This document shows positions 57,249 through 64,000 of a stretch of DNA of 64,000 bases, one piece after another. Position numbers and translations under genes: made by a program. This DNA comes from Ferriphaselus sp. R-1 (GTDB lineage Bacteria; Pseudomonadota; Gammaproteobacteria; Burkholderiales; Gallionellaceae). The stretch spans positions 1 to 64,000 of the forward strand of contig NZ_JQKP01000002.1 of NCBI RefSeq assembly GCF_000746095.1, read 5' to 3'. Position 1 is the first letter of the stretch; every line of letters starts with the position of its first letter. The notes below the pieces were generated by a model. The model was not told where the DNA came from, did no database searches, and saw only the letters and a list, made by a program, of their open reading frames with translations.

Positions 57249-58517
57249 ATGAGCAACGAAATCAATGTCGCAGAAATGATGACCATCGAGAAAATCCACG
57301 AACTGATTCCGGAGTTGAAGGGGGACGAATATGCCGCACTTCGCAAGGATATTGAACTGCGAGGGCAGTTGATGCCGATTATTACTATCGACGGACAGGT
57401 GATTGATGGTCGGGCGCGCCTACAGATTTGTAAGGAGCTGGGAATCGAGCCCATCATCACCGAACTTGGTGAGTCCAACACCTCACCGGCAGAAGCAGCC
57501 CACAGTCTGAATGTGCTCCGGCGGCATCTGACGACAGGGGAGCGGTCTATTCTGGCGGCACAAATGATCAATACCTCGAAGGGGGATAACCAGCATTCTG
57601 GGACTAACAAAATCACCCGCAAGACTTCCGCTGAGAAAATGGCGGTATCAATGGACAGTATTGATCGAGCCTGTAAGGTTTTAAAAAGCGGGAGTCCAGC
57701 ACTGATTGAAATGGTGAAGAATGACGAGTTGTCGCTGACCAATGCGGCGCAAATCGCCCAAGCTGTCCCCAGTCTGGACAATGCCACAAAAAATGACATC
57801 CAAAAAATCCTGAAGGCTGGGATTCAGCAGACCAAGAAAAAGAACTACACCGCAACTGTCACCGCTGCAAAAATCAAGGCGGCACAGGAGTTGAGCAGAA
57901 ACAATGAAGTTGCACTGAACTCGCTGGAAGGGCTGTACTCTTTGTACTATTTGGATCCGCCTTGGGATTATGGTGGAAATAATGAATCCTCGTTCTGTGC
58001 TCCGGATGCTCACTATCCGCTGATGCGTCTTGATGAAATCAAGGCGTTGCCGATCAAAGATGGTGCTGCTCCGGATTCCATGATTTACATGTGGGTGCCA
58101 AACTGCATGATTCCGGATGGGCTGATGCTGTTCACAGAGTGGGGGTTTGAGTTTGTTTCTACGATGGTCTGGTGTAAAGACAATGCAGTGCCGTCAGAAG
58201 GCCCAACCCTGACCTCCCACGAGACCTTGCTTGTCGGGAAGAAGGGCAGCCTGCCTTGCATAAAGACTAAGCGAAGCAAATCATGGCATCATGAGCCAAG
58301 GCGTAAGCATAGCCAAAAGCCGGAGCACTTCGCTGACATGCTGACGGCTATGTATCCAGATGTCGCCAAGATCGAGATGTTTGCTCGTGAGCCCAGAGCA
58401 GGATGGACTGTGTGGGGGAATGAGGTTATAGGTGTAGGTGCTGAACCAGTCCATCAGGTGCAGGCAACACTATTGAGGGTGTCCGCAAATGATGAACATG
58501 TGGAAATCGCCGCCTGA
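57249..58517 (+). CDS. ParB-like / MT-A70 methyltransferase fusion
   Basis: The 422-residue product joins a ParB/Srx-type N-terminal domain (about 10-75, ELRGQLMPIITIDGQVIDG then RARLQI) to a helical linker with HTH-like segments (about 90-215) and a MT-A70 N6-adenine methyltransferase with DPPW at 236-239 and GWTVWGNEV for cofactor binding near 385. Such fusions occur in phages and islands, where they may protect DNA or regulate. The ATG at 57249 has AAGGAG upstream. It is convergent with the helicase gene. Confidence 0.85.
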   Translation: MSNEINVAEMMTIEKIHELIPELKGDEYAALRKDIELRGQLMPIITIDGQVIDGRARLQICKELGIEPIITELGESNTSPAEAAHSLNVLRRHLTTGERSILAAQMINTSKGDNQHSGTNKITRKTSAEKMAVSMDSIDRACKVLKSGSPALIEMVKNDELSLTNAAQIAQAVPSLDNATKNDIQKILKAGIQQTKKKNYTATVTAAKIKAAQELSRNNEVALNSLEGLYSLYYLDPPWDYGGNNESSFCAPDAHYPLMRLDEIKALPIKDGAAPDSMIYMWVPNCMIPDGLMLFTEWGFEFVSTMVWCKDNAVPSEGPTLTSHETLLVGKKGSLPCIKTKRSKSWHHEPRRKHSQKPEHFADMLTAMYPDVAKIEMFAREPRAGWTVWGNEVIGVGAEPVHQVQATLLRVSANDEHVEIAA

Positions 58518-58529
58518 GGCTGCAAGGCA

Positions 58530-60086
58530 TCAAAATGGCAACTCCTCGCAAATGAACAGTTCACCCTCGATCCTGCCTGCTGGGTTGGGTGTGGGCTGTT
58601 TCCATTCAGGAGTGGCCGTGGTGTCAGCCTTCGGTTTTAGCGACACTGACGACTCCCTGATCCGCACGGTCTTGCCGTTCTTGTTTTGCCTTTTCTGCCT
58701 TGTCTCAAATTGGAAGCGGTGGCGTAGCCCCTTCCAAAACATCTCCACCCCCAGCGGCGTGCGTTGAGCAGCTTCGCACCAATCCGCATACGCTCGATAG
58801 ATCTGGTCGTTAGCAGTCCATACGGTGGAGCTGGAGTGAATGCCTTCTTCTTCGATCCATGCCAGCAAGCTGTCGCTTTCCAGTCGCATCGTTTGTTTCT
58901 GTGATCGGATGGTTTCCGGCAACTCGACTTCTGTCAGCATTCGTCCACGCCGGACAATGCGGATCGCCCCCTCCAGCAACCAGTCGAGCACAAGGTGTAG
59001 CTCGTCGGCGATGATTTTCTTGTCCAGATCGGCGATACGCTCGGATTCGGGCACCTGAACCTGCCACGGCACGAACACGATGCGTCGCCAAACCCCATCG
59101 GATTTGTCGGCGATGTGAGGCACATTGTTGGAGGAGATGATCCACTTTGCACGCGAGCGGTAGGAGCGTAGGGGTTTGTCATATTTGCGGTTGATGTCAA
59201 TGCCGTTACCTGTGATGAGGGTCTTAAAAAGTTCCTCATCAAAGCGGGCGTTAGCAACTTCATCCACTAGCACCAGAGAAGCCCCGATCAGCGGTTCCAG
59301 AGCGAAATTAGCAGACAGCCGATCCAGCCGCAAGCGACAGGCTTGGCGATGGATGGCCTCTACCACTTCCATCAATACCCCCTTGCCGTTTGCCCCTTGC
59401 CCAACAAACCAGCCCGCTACGCCATAGTTGGCGGCCAGCAGGGTTTGCCCGCACAACTCCTGAACCACGTCACGGATGGCTGGGTCGGGTAGCGAAACAT
59501 TCAGGAATCGCCCGAACAAGCTGGATTCGGGTAGGTGGTTGGGTTGATATTGGTCGGAATGTGGCTGGTGGCCAAGATTGGCTTGGATGACGTAATCTAC
59601 CCCATACTCAGGAGCAGGCCGCATCACTTGAATTGATCCATCCTGCTGGATGTCGAGGTAGCCACTCAGTGTCGGGATGATGGATGAGCGGGTAGAATCC
59701 GGTAAGGGCTTTGCCTGTCGGAGTCGGGCACAGGCATAGTTCCAGATCGCCGAGGCGGTCTGGGCGGTGGCCTTGTCGGGATAGTGTATATCCAGCCACT
59801 GTGAGGCAATGGCCTTACCCTCTTCGGCGTGGACATATTCCCAACAGTATTTGCCCCAGCGATACATACAACCAGCATCGGCTGTGCTCTCGGTTTTCAT
59901 GGCCCACGGGCCAACCATGTTGCGGTTGGGTGCGGTCAGCATCAGGTCGGCAAATACTTTGTCGAGCGAGGGCTTGCTAGCTTTGCTCGGAGGCTGGTTG
60001 GGTGAGCAGGCTTGCGACTGCTCGGGTGTTTCAGGTGGGTAGGTGTCGGCGGGTCGTTCTCCGACGAGTTTGGATTTGAATGTCAT
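58530..60086 (-). CDS. P4-type replicative helicase (D5-like)
   Basis: The 518-residue protein matches the C-terminal half of phage P4 alpha and D5 proteins: a D5_N-like helical domain, then an SF3-type helicase with Walker A GQGANGKGV (229-237), Walker B LVLVDEVA, and a motif C region KWIISSNNVPH. It lacks the N-terminal primase domain, so it would need a host or separate primase. It would unwind the element's origin after excision. The ATG at 60086 has AGGA upstream. Confidence 0.88.
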   Translation of the reverse strand: MTFKSKLVGERPADTYPPETPEQSQACSPNQPPSKASKPSLDKVFADLMLTAPNRNMVGPWAMKTESTADAGCMYRWGKYCWEYVHAEEGKAIASQWLDIHYPDKATAQTASAIWNYACARLRQAKPLPDSTRSSIIPTLSGYLDIQQDGSIQVMRPAPEYGVDYVIQANLGHQPHSDQYQPNHLPESSLFGRFLNVSLPDPAIRDVVQELCGQTLLAANYGVAGWFVGQGANGKGVLMEVVEAIHRQACRLRLDRLSANFALEPLIGASLVLVDEVANARFDEELFKTLITGNGIDINRKYDKPLRSYRSRAKWIISSNNVPHIADKSDGVWRRIVFVPWQVQVPESERIADLDKKIIADELHLVLDWLLEGAIRIVRRGRMLTEVELPETIRSQKQTMRLESDSLLAWIEEEGIHSSSTVWTANDQIYRAYADWCEAAQRTPLGVEMFWKGLRHRFQFETRQKRQNKNGKTVRIRESSVSLKPKADTTATPEWKQPTPNPAGRIEGELFICEELPF

Positions 60087-60160
60087 GGTGTGTGTTCCTT
60101 TCGATTGGTTTAGAGCAATAAGCCCTCCTTGGTTGAGTTGAAGATGTTTCCTGCTGGGGA

Positions 60161-60442
60161 TTACTGCCGTTGGGTCGGAATGCCAACGGGCAGGCTGTCT
60201 GGACTTCGCAACCACGCTGCGATCAATTGGCGAGTGGCTTCACTAGGATTTAAGCCCCGTTCAGCACATGCCGCTTCGTACTGCTCCATCAGTCGCGGTT
60301 GCATCCGAACAAACAGGGTGCGAGTCTTGTGCGCACCACTTCCCACATTCATATAGGCAGGCAGCGGCTGCTGATCCCGCTCCCTTGCCTCGACGTACCG
60401 ATTCCATGCTGCCTTCTTCCTGCTAATGTTTGTTTGTTCCAT
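60161..60442 (-). CDS. Ribbon-helix-helix DNA-binding protein
   Basis: The 93-residue basic protein has a C-terminal ribbon-helix-helix pattern: strand TRTLFVRMQ, helix PRLMEQYEAACAERG, and helix NPSEATRQLIAAWL. Such proteins bind DNA as dimers; here it may repress the element's replication or transfer genes. ATG 60442 has AGGGAA upstream; the longer frame to 60523 reads through this site. It sits upstream of the helicase gene with a 74-base gap. Confidence 0.75.
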   Translation of the reverse strand: MEQTNISRKKAAWNRYVEARERDQQPLPAYMNVGSGAHKTRTLFVRMQPRLMEQYEAACAERGLNPSEATRQLIAAWLRSPDSLPVGIPTQRQ

Positions 60443-60876
60443 AGTTCGTTCCCTTTCGTAGTAGTACACACGTGATTGTGTGTATGACATAGGGTTAGCA
60501 TACGTTTTACATAAGTCAAGCAACTATATGAAAATAAATTGAAAAATCATCTTTTCAAAACGATCAGGTTTGGCACGGGTGGCACGGGGTAGAGAGATGA
60601 CCATGTGCCATTGAGATAGGGCAGTAAAGCCCATGGAATCGGGGCGTATGCCGTTGGCACGACTGGCACAGGTGGCAAAGGTAGTAAAACAGGTGATGGG
60701 AAATTGATAGGGGTATGGATGTAAGGACTGGGCTACTGGCAAAAGTGCCTGTGCCAGTCGTGCCACTCGTACAGTGTAGACGGGATGCGGGTTTCGGCAG
60801 GGCACAGGGTCAAGGGTTGCCTGTGCCACTTGGGGCAGGGTGCCGCTGGGGCGGCATGCAATCGAATTTCGGTGAA
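60443..60876. other. Intergenic region with GGCAC repeats, possible replication origin
   Basis: Within 60570-60835 the sequence TGGCAC or its complement GTGCCA occurs about nine times, in clusters. An 18-bp perfect inverted repeat pairs TGGCACGACTGGCACAGG (60655-60672) with 60748-60765. It is next to the helicase gene, as in P4-type origins. The right end, 60841-60857, carries TGCCGCTGGGGCGGCAT, a repeat seen at other gene borders. Confidence 0.7.
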
Positions 60877-61299
60877 TTAGAGGGTGGGTTTTGTGTATTC
60901 AGGAAGCGACGGGATTTGCCCATGGAGCACCTCCTTTAGTTGATCGTATTGCTCCTTTTGTCTCGCCTCTTCTAGTCTCAGCTCCCTCTGCCAAAGCTGA
61001 TCAATCTCCTTGACCAACAGCCTGCAGAAACGAAGGCGTTCAGAGTTTTTCGGACGCCCTCTCTTCGGCGGCTTTGCATCAGGCAGCGTGCCATCCAGCC
61101 AAGCTGCAATATGGCTTTTCAGTGCAGTGCGCCTCCCCCCTCTTCCGTTGAGAGGTAAAGAGCACTTACCGAGAGAAAGTTGGTTGTAGATTGTTTGCCG
61201 AGCGACACCAATAACCTCTGCAATTTGCTCAATCGTGAGTGTCAGAGGGGGGCTCGGAAAGAGTGCTTCGATTTGTTCTAGGGTCGAACTCATAACCAT
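60877..61299 (-). CDS. Helix-turn-helix DNA-binding protein
   Basis: The 140-residue product has an N-terminal HTH (LTIEQIAEVIGVARQTIYNQ at about 24-44) followed by a short wing (GRRTALKSHIAAWLDG), like AlpA/excisionase proteins. A basic GRPKNSERLRF segment and a coiled-coil C-terminus follow. It is the last gene before attR, and may act as a directionality factor or regulator for excision. The start is ATG 61299; ATG 61293 is close. Confidence 0.72.
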   Translation of the reverse strand: MVMSSTLEQIEALFPSPPLTLTIEQIAEVIGVARQTIYNQLSLGKCSLPLNGRGGRRTALKSHIAAWLDGTLPDAKPPKRGRPKNSERLRFCRLLVKEIDQLWQRELRLEEARQKEQYDQLKEVLHGQIPSLPEYTKPTL

Positions 61300-61412
61300 T
61301 TTCTTAACCAACACCCCCCGAGAATTCAACTTTTTAACCAGATTTAATAGGAAAAGTCGGTAAATCTCAGGAGCTCTCGGTATGTCCTATCTATATGTTT
61401 TAATTATAAATG

Positions 61413-61490
<78 letters not shown>

Positions 61491-61538
61491 GCACGGGCGC
61501 GGATTATAGGCGTTTAGGCGCGTGCGGGCAAAGTGTGG

Positions 61539-62609
61539 TTAGCGACTGGGGCGGTAGGGGGTAATGTCGATGGGCTGCTCGGCACCGATGATCTCGTTGA
61601 TGAGTATCTCGGTGCTGGCGGGCGACATGGTCACGCCGTAGCGGAAATGGCCAGTGTTGAGCCAGAGGTTCGCCAACTCAGGATGTCGTCCGATGACCGG
61701 CACGTTGCCGGGCGAGCCGGGGCGGAGTCCGGCCCAGTGCTGAATCAGCAGCCTATCGGCCAGCGCGGGAAGCAGGCTTTGGGCGCGGTGCAGCAGACTT
61801 GCCCGCGCTTGTTCGGTGGTGCTTTTGTCGAAGCCGACATCTTCCAGCGTGCTCCCCACCAACAGATGGCCGTCGCGGCGCGAGATCAGGTACAGGCCAT
61901 CTTGCAGGACAATGTGGTGCAGCGGCGGCGCATCGAATTTGTAGAGCAGCATCTGGCCGCGTATCGGCTTGAGTTCCGCCGCCAGCGCGTAGCGCCCTAG
62001 CAGCGGCTGGCTCCAGGCTCCAGCGGTCAGCACATAGCTGTCGGCGCGGAACTCGCCCACCGAGGTGGTGAGCGACTGTACCTGCTCGCCCTGCGTGACG
62101 AATTCGCGCACCTCGCATTGCTCGACGATCTTGCCGCCCAGTTGCACCACGCGCTGGCGCATCGCACGCAGGAACCGGGGATTACGCACCTGCGCTACTT
62201 CGGGCATCAGCAGGCACTCACCGCGCCAGCCGGGAAGCTCATCTCTGGTCATGACTCTGCGGATGTTCACCCCTCGATACGAGCACCACTGCACCGCTTC
62301 GGAGACATCGACCGGCGGCAGAATCAACATGCCTTTGACTTCGTATTCGGGGTCGATGCCGGTTGCGGCGTAAAGAGCGTCGGTGAGTTCGCCGAATTGC
62401 GCCATGCCGCGAAAAGCGAGGCTGGTCACTTCGTCGGGATAGTCCCACGGGCACAGCGGTGACAGGATGCCGCCTCCCGCCCAGGACGCTTCCTGCCCGA
62501 CATCGCCGCGCTCCAGCACGGTGACGCTAGCTCCCCGTAGTAACAATTGCTGTGCAGCGGCGAGGCCATTCACCCCGGCACCGATGATGACGAAATCCAT
62601 CTTTCCCAT
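61539..62609 (-). CDS. thiO: Glycine oxidase ThiO
   Basis: ThiO is an FAD amine oxidase that turns glycine into iminoglycine for thiazole synthesis in thiamine production. The 356-residue product has the N-terminal dinucleotide fold VIIGAGVNGLAAA, the DAO-family core with EASWAGGGILSPLCPW, GLRPGSPGNVPVIG and the C-terminal TGHFRYGVTMSPAS. ATG 62609 is used; ATG 62600 (MDFVIIGAG) is equally likely because it has GGGAAAG upstream. No other thiamine gene is in view, so the role is inferred from the sequence. Confidence 0.87.
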   Translation of the reverse strand: MGKMDFVIIGAGVNGLAAAQQLLLRGASVTVLERGDVGQEASWAGGGILSPLCPWDYPDEVTSLAFRGMAQFGELTDALYAATGIDPEYEVKGMLILPPVDVSEAVQWCSYRGVNIRRVMTRDELPGWRGECLLMPEVAQVRNPRFLRAMRQRVVQLGGKIVEQCEVREFVTQGEQVQSLTTSVGEFRADSYVLTAGAWSQPLLGRYALAAELKPIRGQMLLYKFDAPPLHHIVLQDGLYLISRRDGHLLVGSTLEDVGFDKSTTEQARASLLHRAQSLLPALADRLLIQHWAGLRPGSPGNVPVIGRHPELANLWLNTGHFRYGVTMSPASTEILINEIIGAEQPIDITPYRPSR

Positions 62610-62625
62610 TCCCGTTACCCAACAA

Positions 62626-62648
62626 AACGGCGGGACTCGCCCGCCGTT
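62626..62648 (-). terminator. Terminator after the pilY1-like gene
   Basis: AACGGCGGG and CCCGCCGTT form a 9-bp stem with loop ACTCG; on the minus strand TTTTGTT follows. It lies between the stop of the pilY1-like gene and the start of thiO. Confidence 0.85.
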
Positions 62649-62674
62649 CGTTTGTCCAGCCCGAAGTATAAAGG

Positions 62675-64000
62675 CTACGGGGTGAGTTCGCGCCAGGAAA
62701 CACGTCGCCCGGTGACGGAGCCGCCGCCGCTGGCATTGACGTTGACGGGCGATTTGTTGCCCGAAGCATCGGTCACAATGGCTTTGATGGTACCGTCAGG
62801 CAGCATCACCACAGTCGCCCCGGCCGTCAGCGAGGAGCTGATCTTCCCGCCGACCTGCTGGTTGGTCACCGGCGCGGGCCAGGCACCGCTGGCGTAGTTG
62901 AACTGGTACAACCAGCTCTCGCCGCCCACCGTGCAGGCGCTGGAGGTCGGGATGTTGGTGAACACCAGCAAAGTGCCGTTCACCAGAATAGGGTCGATGT
63001 TCACCCGTTCGCCGGGCGAGGCGTTGCCGGGGTTGAAATCCACATACCAGCCCTTCTTGACCGCCCAGTCCACTGCGTTGTTGCTGCCGGTGCGGGTGGT
63101 GACGCTGGTCTGGGTCAGCGTCTGCACCACCATGTCGGCACGACCGCGCAGATTGCCCAGGTTGGCGGCGGTATCGCGGAACGCGTACAGCGACTGTTGT
63201 TGCGTATTGGTCAGGTCGCTTGTGCCGAGGAAGCGCCCGGTGCCGACGAACACCACCGGGTTGCTGTTCACCAGGCCGAGGTCGGGGCGCACCGTCACCG
63301 GCTGCCCCACACCCAGACCATCACGCAGCGCGGCGATCTGCACCACGGTGGGCGTGGCCGTGGTCAGGTCGAACCGCCACACATCGCCGTTCAGGTCGCC
63401 GCCATACACCCACTTGCCGGTGTTGTCGCGGCTCGCATCGTCAGCCCACACACTGAACTTCGCCAGCCCGCTGGGCGTAGTGGTATTGCCGGTGCCAGTA
63501 TCGACCTTGTTCAGCACCGTGCCGGTCAGCGCATCCAGCACATACAGGATGCCGTGCCCGGTGCCGGGAGTGACGTTGTTGTAACCCGAACTGAGGATGA
63601 CCACCCAGCGCCCGTCCGAGGCGCGCTTGGTGATGACCGGATTGCCGTAGCTGTAACCCATGTCGGTGTCGGCGATGCCGCACAAGGTGCTGTCGGAGCA
63701 GATCTCCCACAAGGCTTGTGGAGCAGCGGGATTGGTGATGTCCAGCGCATAGTAGCCGCGCCCGCCACCGCCCAGACCGCCGACCAGGATGGTCTTCCAG
63801 GCCGAAGCCGTCGTATCGAAGATGTCCATCACTTCCGGCGAACCATCGACGAAATACTGGTGGTTGCTGGCGTAGTTCACTTCCGCCAGCTTGTATAGAT
63901 TGGGCATCACCATCTTGGGCACATAGGCCCAACTCTCCGCGCCGGTATCGGTGTTGAACGCATGCAACATGCCGTCGTTGGCGGCGACATACACCATGCC
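62675..64000 (-). CDS. PilY1-like type IV pilus tip protein, C-terminal part
   Basis: The visible C-terminal 441 residues run to the window edge and have no start. They form a seven-bladed beta-propeller of the PilY1 type: VYVAANDGMLHAFNTDTG, GGLGGGGRGYYALDITNP, DTDMGYSYGNPVI, and WVYGGDLNGDVWRFDL, with a calcium-type acidic loop. PilY1 caps type IV pili and controls adhesion and extension. The true start and the N-terminal adhesin part lie outside. Confidence 0.88.
   Translation of the reverse strand, partial: GMVYVAANDGMLHAFNTDTGAESWAYVPKMVMPNLYKLAEVNYASNHQYFVDGSPEVMDIFDTTASAWKTILVGGLGGGGRGYYALDITNPAAPQALWEICSDSTLCGIADTDMGYSYGNPVITKRASDGRWVVILSSGYNNVTPGTGHGILYVLDALTGTVLNKVDTGTGNTTTPSGLAKFSVWADDASRDNTGKWVYGGDLNGDVWRFDLTTATPTVVQIAALRDGLGVGQPVTVRPDLGLVNSNPVVFVGTGRFLGTSDLTNTQQQSLYAFRDTAANLGNLRGRADMVVQTLTQTSVTTRTGSNNAVDWAVKKGWYVDFNPGNASPGERVNIDPILVNGTLLVFTNIPTSSACTVGGESWLYQFNYASGAWPAPVTNQQVGGKISSSLTAGATVVMLPDGTIKAIVTDASGNKSPVNVNASGGGSVTGRRVSWRELTP

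Noticed and set aside
60570..60835. CRISPR array suggested by repeated GGCAC units
   Set aside because: Units are 6-8 bases, irregularly spaced and in both orientations; no spacers of constant length and no cas gene.

Overview
The window looks like chromosomal DNA of a GC-rich betaproteobacterium. Nitrosomonadales (Gallionella or Sideroxydans type) is a guess from gene content only. The signs are a cbb3 oxidase locus next to FNR and HemN, groES with both a sigma-32 type promoter and a CIRCE operator, zapA followed by 6S RNA, a lipB-lipA operon, and a very large FAD/Fe-S oxidoreductase. No 16S rRNA gene is present, so the taxonomy is inference.

Layout. Positions 1-318 are one end of an IS110-family element that removed the 5' part of an Old Yellow Enzyme gene (to 1258). 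Positions 1323-14703 are a respiratory block: nitronate monooxygenase, hemN and an FNR-type regulator diverging around a perfect FNR box, two membrane-associated genes of unknown function, then a leftward cco locus (ccoN-O-Q-P, an unlisted 40-residue membrane protein, ccoG, ccoH, ccoI, ccoS). Positions 14906-19586 carry rsuA, serB, rhlE and dbpA. Positions 19587-21699 are AT-richer, with a 34-bp perfect palindrome and a two-gene envelope operon of unknown function. Positions 21937-24942 hold groSL, 6S RNA, zapA and a zapB-like gene. A cobalamin riboswitch at 25046 precedes a TonB-dependent receptor. Then come msbA, a FliB-like lysine methylase, the 1283-residue oxidoreductase, a GGDEF/EAL protein, tatD, cca, slt, and an osmC-ybeD-lipB-lipA operon.

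From 43558 to 61459 lies a 17.9-kb integrative mobilizable element in a tRNA-Thr(CGT) gene, bounded by 47-bp direct repeats. It carries a tyrosine integrase at the left end, an ArdA-like antirestriction protein, a large metallophosphoesterase/P-loop-like protein between 42-bp inverted repeats, a MobA/MobL relaxase with a nearby RSF1010-like oriT, a small mobilization protein, a complete type I restriction-modification system (hsdRMS), an unknown protein, a ParB/MT-A70 methyltransferase fusion, a P4-type helicase, a ribbon-helix-helix protein, a field of GGCAC repeats that may be its replication origin, and a helix-turn-helix protein at the right end. Beyond the element are the intact tRNA, thiO and the 3' part of a pilY1-like gene cut by the window edge.

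The strongest candidate for an undescribed system is the 1019-residue metallophosphoesterase/P-loop-like protein (46047-49106). It lies in a defence-rich mobile element and its Walker A-like motif has Cys where Lys is expected. Secondary candidates are the ParB/MT-A70 fusion with its divergent unknown neighbour, the tiny cco-locus protein, and the palindrome plus lipoprotein operon.
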